Positions 13,519-19,664 of a stretch of DNA of 19,664 bases are shown in pieces (the first letter of the stretch is position 1; each line of letters opens with the position of its first letter). A program made the position numbers and the translations under genes. Source of the DNA: Kiritimatiellia bacterium (GTDB lineage: Bacteria; Verrucomicrobiota; Kiritimatiellia; RFP12; UBA3636); NCBI GenBank assembly GCA_017450425.1, contig JAFSUV010000231.1, positions 1-19,664 on the forward strand. The letters are read 5' to 3'. Below the pieces are notes generated by a model. It ran no database searches. It had not been told where the DNA came from and worked only from the letters and a program-made list of their open reading frames with translations.

Positions 13519-15411
13519 CTACGGCGACACCGCCTTCACGAAGCCGATGTCGCCGTTGGAGACGTCCTTGTCGTAGTCGTTGCGAAGCTGCATCACCCTG
13601 TCCCCCACGTGGTATTCGCGCCCGAAGCGGCGCAGCGACGGCCCGCCCGGATTGAGCGCGCGCTGCAAAAGGGTGTTGAGCGAATCCGTGCCGAGGGCGT
13701 TTTTGTGCATCGGCGAAAGGACCTGGATGTCTTCAAGCGGCTCCAGATTCCACTTGCGCGGGATGCGGCGCTGCACGAGCTCCATCACGAGCGCGAGAGT
13801 CCTGTCCGGGTCTTCGCAGGGAATGACGAAAAAGTCCGACTCTTCGCCCTTCGGCGGCGAGAGCAGGTCGAGCCCGTCGTTGACCCTGTGGGCGTTGCGC
13901 ACGATCCAGCCGCCGGTCTTCTGCCGGAAGATGAAGTCGAGGCGCGTAAACGGCACGATGCCGGAGGCCATGGCGTCGCGCAGGACGTTTCCCGGCCCGA
14001 CCGACGGCAGCTGGTCCGTGTCGCCCACCATGACGACCGTCGAAGTCGGCTTCACGGCCGAAAGGAACGACGACGCGAGTTCGATGTCGATCATCGAGCT
14101 TTCATCGACTATCACGACATCGAGGTCGAGCGGGTTTTCCGAATCGTGCACGAAGCGGCCCTTTTGCGGATTCCACTTGAGGATCCTGTGGATGGTGGCG
14201 GCTTCGTGCGCCGTCGATTCCGCCATGCGCCGGGCGGCGCGGCCTGTGGGGGCGACGAGCCGCACGTCGAGTTTGCGCGCGCCCCAGATGTCGCAAAGAG
14301 CGCGTATGATCGTGGTCTTGCCGACGCCCGGGCCGCCGGTGATGATCGAAAACTTGTTTTCCAGCGCCATCCGCACGGCCTTTTCCTGCGCGTCCGAGAG
14401 CGCGAAGGGCAGGCGGCGCTTCTCCCATGCGAGCGCGGCCGAGGCGTCGATCGGCTTGAAGCCGGAGCGGGTGTCGAGCAGCGACACGATGCGGGCGGCG
14501 ACTCTGCGCTCGGCGCGGTACAGGCGCGGCAGGTATATGCGGCCGCCGTCATCGACGAGCCGGTGCGCCTCGAGGTCGTCCGCAAGCGCCCCCTCGAGCA
14601 CGTCGATCGGGATCTGCAACTGGTCGCCGGCGGCGAGGAGCAGGTCGGGGCGCTCGCAGAAGCAGTGGCCGCCCACGTCGGAGAGCTGTTGCAGGACGTG
14701 GAAAATGCCGGCGCGCGCGCGATCCGGCGAATCGTGCGGCACGCCGGTCTTGCGGGCGATTTCGTCGGCCTTCACGAAGCCGATGCCGTCGATGTCCGCG
14801 CACAGTCTGTACGGGTTGCGCTTCACCATCGCGACCGTGTGTTCGCCGTACGCCCTGTAGATTTTGGCGGCGGTTCCGGACGTGATGCCATGCCCTTGCA
14901 GGAACACCATCGCGTCGCGCGTGCCGCGGTTGGCTTCCCACGCCCGTTTGAGCGCCGCGCATTTCGCCGGCCCGAGCCCCCGTATCTCGGCAAGCCGCCC
15001 CGAATCGCGCTCCAGCACCTCAAGCGTCTTCTCGCCGAAATGCCGCACAATGCGCGAAGCCCACTTCGGGCCGATGCCCCTCACTATGCCGCTTGCGAGG
15101 TAGCGTTCGAGTCCTGTCGCGGAAGTGGGCGCGATGCACTGCATCGACCTGGCCGCGAACCTGAGTCCGTGCGACGGATGGTTTTCCCACCGGCCGACCG
15201 CGCGGATCTCTTCGCCGACCCATACGGTCGGCGCCTTGCCGACGAGCGAAACCGTGCGATTGCCGTCCGGCGCCTTTTCCGCGCCCGCGAGCTCGACCTT
15301 GAGCACGGTCCATCCGCTCTCTTCGCTGCGGAACACCACCGACGAAACGGATCCGCCGATCGTTTCCTCGGAGCCGGAAAAAGCCGGAGTCTCTGCCTTG
15401 CCGCCGTCCAT
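13519..15411 (-). CDS. recD2: RecD2-type 5'-3' DNA helicase, truncated at codon 631 by TAG
   Basis: RecD2 (YrrC-like) helicases unwind DNA 5' to 3' and act in replication-fork and mismatch repair without RecBC. Seen: an N-terminal OB-like domain (about 15-95), helix-hairpin-helix motifs (GIGPKWASRIVRHFG from 112, RGLGPAK at 144), the fork-recognition region GFVKADEIARKTG (211-223), Walker A GGPGVGKTT (359-367), motif Ia VAPTGRAARRM, Walker B DVVIVDESS (431-439), motif III GDTDQLPSVGPG (463-474) and the SH3-insert area YHVGDRVMQLRNDYDKDVSNGD (600-621). The frame then meets TAG at codon 631, and motifs V and VI lie beyond it. The start ATG 15411 is two bases after the ruvB stop, with no clear SD, consistent with coupling. 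Intact length would be 752 residues, normal for the family. Confidence 0.88.
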   Translation of the reverse strand: MDGGKAETPAFSGSEETIGGSVSSVVFRSEESGWTVLKVELAGAEKAPDGNRTVSLVGKAPTVWVGEEIRAVGRWENHPSHGLRFAARSMQCIAPTSATGLERYLASGIVRGIGPKWASRIVRHFGEKTLEVLERDSGRLAEIRGLGPAKCAALKRAWEANRGTRDAMVFLQGHGITSGTAAKIYRAYGEHTVAMVKRNPYRLCADIDGIGFVKADEIARKTGVPHDSPDRARAGIFHVLQQLSDVGGHCFCERPDLLLAAGDQLQIPIDVLEGALADDLEAHRLVDDGGRIYLPRLYRAERRVAARIVSLLDTRSGFKPIDASAALAWEKRRLPFALSDAQEKAVRMALENKFSIITGGPGVGKTTIIRALCDIWGARKLDVRLVAPTGRAARRMAESTAHEAATIHRILKWNPQKGRFVHDSENPLDLDVVIVDESSMIDIELASSFLSAVKPTSTVVMVGDTDQLPSVGPGNVLRDAMASGIVPFTRLDFIFRQKTGGWIVRNAHRVNDGLDLLSPPKGEESDFFVIPCEDPDRTLALVMELVQRRIPRKWNLEPLEDIQVLSPMHKNALGTDSLNTLLQRALNPGGPSLRRFGREYHVGDRVMQLRNDYDKDVSNGDIGFVKAVSP

Positions 15412-15413
15412 CG

Positions 15414-16472
<1,059 letters not shown>

Positions 16473-16560
16473 TGCAGCGTGCGGAGCCGCCGGATGCGGC
16501 TTTGTTTTCCCGCGCCATGCGGAGCGGCCTTAGGAAAGCCGCGCCGGGGCGCTGGCGGCA

Positions 16561-16569
16561 ATCATACCA
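16561..16569 (-). promoter_or_regulatory. Candidate extended -10 promoter for ruvB overlapping the mfd stop
   Basis: On the minus strand TGG precedes TATGAT, and the TGA stop of mfd lies within this hexamer. No good -35 at 17 bases. The predicted leader to ATG 16472 would be about 80 bases. Support is the motif alone. Confidence 0.35.
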
Positions 16570-19500
16570 CAACAGGGTGGACTCGGACGAGGCGCTCAAC
16601 GGAGGCGAGGAGCTCGTCGGGCGTTTTCCCGGCCGGGTGCGGCAGCGCGCCCCGGAAGCGCAGCGGCACGCCGCCGCGATAGAGATAGAGCGCGCCGCCG
16701 CGCATTTCCACGCGCTCGATGCCGCGCTCGGAAGCGGCCGCGCGCAGCCGCGCGATGCGGTAGAGGCGCTCCAGCGGCTGCGGGGTCGCGCCGAACCTGT
16801 CCTCCGTTTCGGCGCGCAGGGCGTCGATTTGCGCCGCGGAGGCGCATTCGGACAGGCGGCGGTGGAACTCGACGCGCGACGGATCGTCCGCAATGTATTC
16901 GTGCGGAAGCGCGGCCGGAACCGTCCCTTCGGCGCACTTTAGCCCCGGCGAAACGAACGGCAGCTCCACAACCGCGGAAGCCTCCTTTTCGACCTTTTCG
17001 CCCTTGAGGCGCGCGACGGCGTGGCGCAGCAGCTTGCTGTAGAGCTGGAAGCCGACGGCGCCGATGTGCCCGCTCTGCTCCGCTCCGAGCAGATTGCCCG
17101 CTCCGCGCAGCGACAGGTCGCGCAAGGCGAGCGAAACGCCGCCGCCAAGCCGCGAGGCGCGGGAGAGCGCTTCGAGGCGCTCCTTGGCGTCGCCGGAAAG
17201 CAGCGACTCGTGCGGGACGAGGAAAAAGGCGTAGGCTTTCGTCGCCGAGCGCCCCACGCGGCCGCGCAGCTGGTAGAGGTCGGCGATGCCGAAGCGGTCC
17301 GCACGGTCAACGATGATCGTGTTGGCGTTCGGTATGTCGATGCCGTTTTCGATGATCGTCGTGCTGAGGAGCAAATCGGCGCCGCCGGCCGCGAACGATT
17401 CCACGACTTCGCGGATTTGGCGCGGCGACAGGCTGCCGTGGGCGACCGCGATCCGCAGGCCCGGAAGGAGTCTGCGCAGCCGCGTTTCGACGAGCGAAAT
17501 CGTCATCACCCTGTTGTGCAGGAAAAACACCTGGCCGCCCCGCCCGATCTCGCGCAGTACGGCTGAGCGGACGACTTCGTCCGAATCGCGCACCACGCGC
17601 GTCTCGGCCGCCACGCGCCCGGGCGGCGGCGTGCGCAGCAGCGACAGGTCGCGCGCGCCCGTGAGGCCCAGATAGAGCGAGCGAGGGATGGGAGTCGCGG
17701 AAAGCGTCAGCACATCGACCAACTCGCTCAGTTCCGTGAGCCGCTCCTTGTCGCGCACGCCGAAGCGCTGCTCTTCGTCGATGATGACGAGGCCGAGGTC
17801 TTTGAAGCGGACGTTGGGCCCGAGTATGCCGTGCGTGCCCACGATGATGTCAACCGTTCCGTCGGCCGCGCCGGCGAGCGCTTCCGCGCGCTGCCTGTCG
17901 GTGACGAACCGCGAATGGACCGCTATGCGGAGCGGATACGGCGCCATGCGCTCGCGAAACGTGGCGTAGTGCTGCTGCGCGAGAACCGTCGTCGGCACGA
18001 GCAGCGCCACCTGCCGCCCCTGCATGGCGCAGATGAACGCGGCGCGGAGCGCGATTTCGGTCTTGCCGTAGCCGGCGTCGCCGCAGACGAGGCGGTCCAT
18101 CGGGTGGGCGCTTTCCATGTCTTCGCGCACGGCCCGGATGCATTCCGCCTGGCCCGGAGTTTCGCGGTGCGGAAAACTCGCTTCGAAAGCCTCCAGATAC
18201 GGCGTCTCGTGCGCGAAGGGCCGCCCCGGGAGCGCCTTGCGCCGGGCCTGGCGCCGCAGCATGCCGAGCGCCAGCGCCTGCACGGCCGCGGCCGCGGCGT
18301 CCTTTTCGTTTTTCCAGCGTGTCCCGGAAAGGGCGTGGAGGCGCACCGGGGCGTCGCCGACGCCGGAGTAGCGCGAGACGAGGTGCGCCTGCGTCATCGG
18401 CACGTAGAGCCGAGTGCCGCCGGCGTATTCGAGCACCATCGACTCCGTGAAGCTGCCGGAAAACTCGACGTCCTTGGTGCCGAGATAGCGCCCGATGCCG
18501 TGGTTCAGGTGCACCACCAGATCGCCCGGCGAAAACTGGTCGAAAAGGCGCGCGGCGAGCGCCTCGGCCGCGGCTTGCGCGGCGTCGTCGGGATCGGCTT
18601 CCGGGTCGGTGTCGATGCCGAGCTGGGTCGAAAGGACGCTTTGCGCCGCGCCTTCGGCCGCCGGTGAGTCGCGCCGGCGGCGCGGCGAAATGCCGTAGAG
18701 GTCGGACTGGGCAAGCACCGCGAGCGCCGTTCCGCCGCTTTCGCCCACGATGCGGAATCCGCCGGAAATCGGCGCCACGCGCAGCGTGGCGCCCTTCGGC
18801 GCCCCGGCGTCGCGCAAGTGCTCGAGCGCGCCGGCGGTGTCGAGGCACACGAAGAGCGGGGTCTGCCCGCCCCGCGTTTGCCGGGCGAGATCTTCGAGGC
18901 GCACGCGACGGTGGTTTTCCATCCAATCCGGCGACGGCATCCCGGTGCCGGCGCCCGTATCTTCGCCGTCGGAGATTTCGGCAAAGGGAAGCGCCGCTTC
19001 GCGCACTCCGTCCGGGATCGGATATCCGAGAAAAACCTGCCGCACCGATTTGCGCTTCGCGAGGGCGTCGCGCAGCGCGGCAAGCGAGCGGTGCGCCGGC
19101 AGCGCCGTGGCGCTGGCGAACGCTTCCGCCGATTCCTCCAGCACGGAGCCGCCGATCCACACGACGCACGACCCGTCCGGCAGGAAGTCCGTGAGCGGGT
19201 GCCTGTCCTCCACGGGCAGCGTCTTGGGCGGTACGCGCAGGCTCTCGATCGTCGCGGACGAGCGCTGGGAGATCGGATCGAAGGTGCGCAGCGACTCCAC
19301 TTCGTCGCCAAACCACTCGATGCGGCTCGGCACTCCGGCGGCGGCGGGCCACACATCGACGATGCCTCCCTTCACGGCATAGACTCCGGCCTCGAAGACT
19401 TCGCGCTCGCGTCTGTAGCCGTTGTCTTCCAGCCACGCGCGCATTTCTTCCGGCCCCGGACCGCAGCCCGGCTTGAGGTGCAGCGACAGCGCTTCCGTGC

Positions 19501-19664
19501 GCACGGGGTCGGGCGAAGGCTGCAGGAGCGCCTGGACGCAGGTCGTCACCAGCGTCCTGGGGCGCATCGCCGAGAGCACCGAGAGCCTCGCGGCGGCGGC
19601 GACGGGATCGTCCTGCTCGATCGCCATCATCGGAAAGAGCCGCAGCGATTCGCCGTCGCGCATG
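16562..19664 (-). CDS. mfd: Transcription-repair coupling factor Mfd (5' end beyond window)
   Basis: Mfd removes RNA polymerase stalled at DNA damage and recruits UvrA. About 1034 codons are visible; compared with E. coli Mfd the first 80-100 residues lie beyond the right edge, so the ATG at 19663 is probably internal. Residue numbers here count from that ATG. Seen: a UvrB-homology region (NGYRREREVFEAGVYAVKGG, EWFGDEVESLRTFDPISQRS), the RNA polymerase-interacting domain (about 376-436, GDLVVHLNHGIGRYLG...LEYAGGTRLYVP), Walker A GDAGYGKT (528-535), DEEQRFGV (629-636), SATPIPRSLYLGLTG (655-669), the second RecA lobe with STTIIENGIDIPNANTIIV and YQLRGRVGRS, and the C-terminal TRCF domain. Ends at TGA 16562. 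First visible gene of the mfd-ruvB-recD2-thioesterase operon. Confidence 0.96.
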   Translation of the reverse strand, partial: MRDGESLRLFPMMAIEQDDPVAAAARLSVLSAMRPRTLVTTCVQALLQPSPDPVRTEALSLHLKPGCGPGPEEMRAWLEDNGYRREREVFEAGVYAVKGGIVDVWPAAAGVPSRIEWFGDEVESLRTFDPISQRSSATIESLRVPPKTLPVEDRHPLTDFLPDGSCVVWIGGSVLEESAEAFASATALPAHRSLAALRDALAKRKSVRQVFLGYPIPDGVREAALPFAEISDGEDTGAGTGMPSPDWMENHRRVRLEDLARQTRGGQTPLFVCLDTAGALEHLRDAGAPKGATLRVAPISGGFRIVGESGGTALAVLAQSDLYGISPRRRRDSPAAEGAAQSVLSTQLGIDTDPEADPDDAAQAAAEALAARLFDQFSPGDLVVHLNHGIGRYLGTKDVEFSGSFTESMVLEYAGGTRLYVPMTQAHLVSRYSGVGDAPVRLHALSGTRWKNEKDAAAAAVQALALGMLRRQARRKALPGRPFAHETPYLEAFEASFPHRETPGQAECIRAVREDMESAHPMDRLVCGDAGYGKTEIALRAAFICAMQGRQVALLVPTTVLAQQHYATFRERMAPYPLRIAVHSRFVTDRQRAEALAGAADGTVDIIVGTHGILGPNVRFKDLGLVIIDEEQRFGVRDKERLTELSELVDVLTLSATPIPRSLYLGLTGARDLSLLRTPPPGRVAAETRVVRDSDEVVRSAVLREIGRGGQVFFLHNRVMTISLVETRLRRLLPGLRIAVAHGSLSPRQIREVVESFAAGGADLLLSTTIIENGIDIPNANTIIVDRADRFGIADLYQLRGRVGRSATKAYAFFLVPHESLLSGDAKERLEALSRASRLGGGVSLALRDLSLRGAGNLLGAEQSGHIGAVGFQLYSKLLRHAVARLKGEKVEKEASAVVELPFVSPGLKCAEGTVPAALPHEYIADDPSRVEFHRRLSECASAAQIDALRAETEDRFGATPQPLERLYRIARLRAAASERGIERVEMRGGALYLYRGGVPLRFRGALPHPAGKTPDELLASVERLVRVHPVVV

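Noticed and set aside
13519..13521. Idea that TAG is recoded (pyrrolysine or glutamine) in this genome
   Set aside because: TAG ends at least six other genes in the window, so global reassignment is not supported.
16486..16508. GC hairpin followed by TTTGTTTT on the plus strand, resembling an intrinsic terminator
   Set aside because: No plus-strand gene or transcript leads into it. On the minus strand it is only a leader hairpin before ruvB without a U run.

Overview
This is a 19.7 kb stretch of high-GC bacterial chromosome (roughly two thirds G+C by eye), densely coding and with no intergenic gap above about 260 bases. An OmpA-type outer-membrane protein with a signal peptide and peptidoglycan-binding domain indicates a Gram-negative cell. 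The long sodium:solute symporter, the calcium-repeat OmpA protein and the generally divergent proteins would suit a PVC-group bacterium (Kiritimatiellota, Lentisphaerota or Verrucomicrobiota). That placement is an impression from family resemblance, not a demonstrated fact. I see no phage, insertion sequence, CRISPR array, tRNA or rRNA; this is mostly housekeeping chromosome.

Layout. (1) Bases 1-4993, minus strand, one tightly packed operon: OmpA-like protein with thrombospondin type 3 repeats, GT4 glycosyltransferase, a radical-SAM (PflX-like) protein fused in one frame to folate enzyme FolK (HPPK), and tilS, which runs off the left edge. (2) Bases 5134-9523, plus strand: an AGCS sodium:amino-acid symporter gene that has lost its middle by an in-frame deletion, then a tandem-ACT protein plus UPF0210 (DUF711) pair driven by a near-consensus promoter that predicts a leaderless mRNA, then a MATE exporter. 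(3) Bases 9526-9801, minus strand: a CsoR/FrmR-type metal-sensing repressor with its own promoter, divergent from (4) a long SSS-family sodium:solute symporter at 10061-12385. (5) Bases 12398-19664, minus strand: a repair operon, mfd (running off the right edge), ruvB, recD2 and an acyl-ACP thioesterase. recD2 is interrupted by an in-frame amber codon just before helicase motifs V and VI.

How it fits together. The right-hand operon groups transcription-coupled repair (Mfd), Holliday-junction branch migration (RuvB) and a 5'-3' helicase (RecD2), with a translationally coupled fatty-acid thioesterase at its end. The left-hand operon joins envelope genes to folate and tRNA-modification genes. 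The ACT/UPF0210 pair is a widespread conserved gene pair, here with a double-length ACT protein.

The most unusual items are the radical-SAM/FolK fusion, the AGCS gene missing about 200 codons, the amber codon in recD2, the predicted leaderless start at 6101, and a shared extended -10 promoter form (TGN-TA...AT) at several gene starts. I did not find a convincing new defence or mobile system. The two damaged genes could be real decay or assembly and consensus errors, and raw reads are needed to decide.
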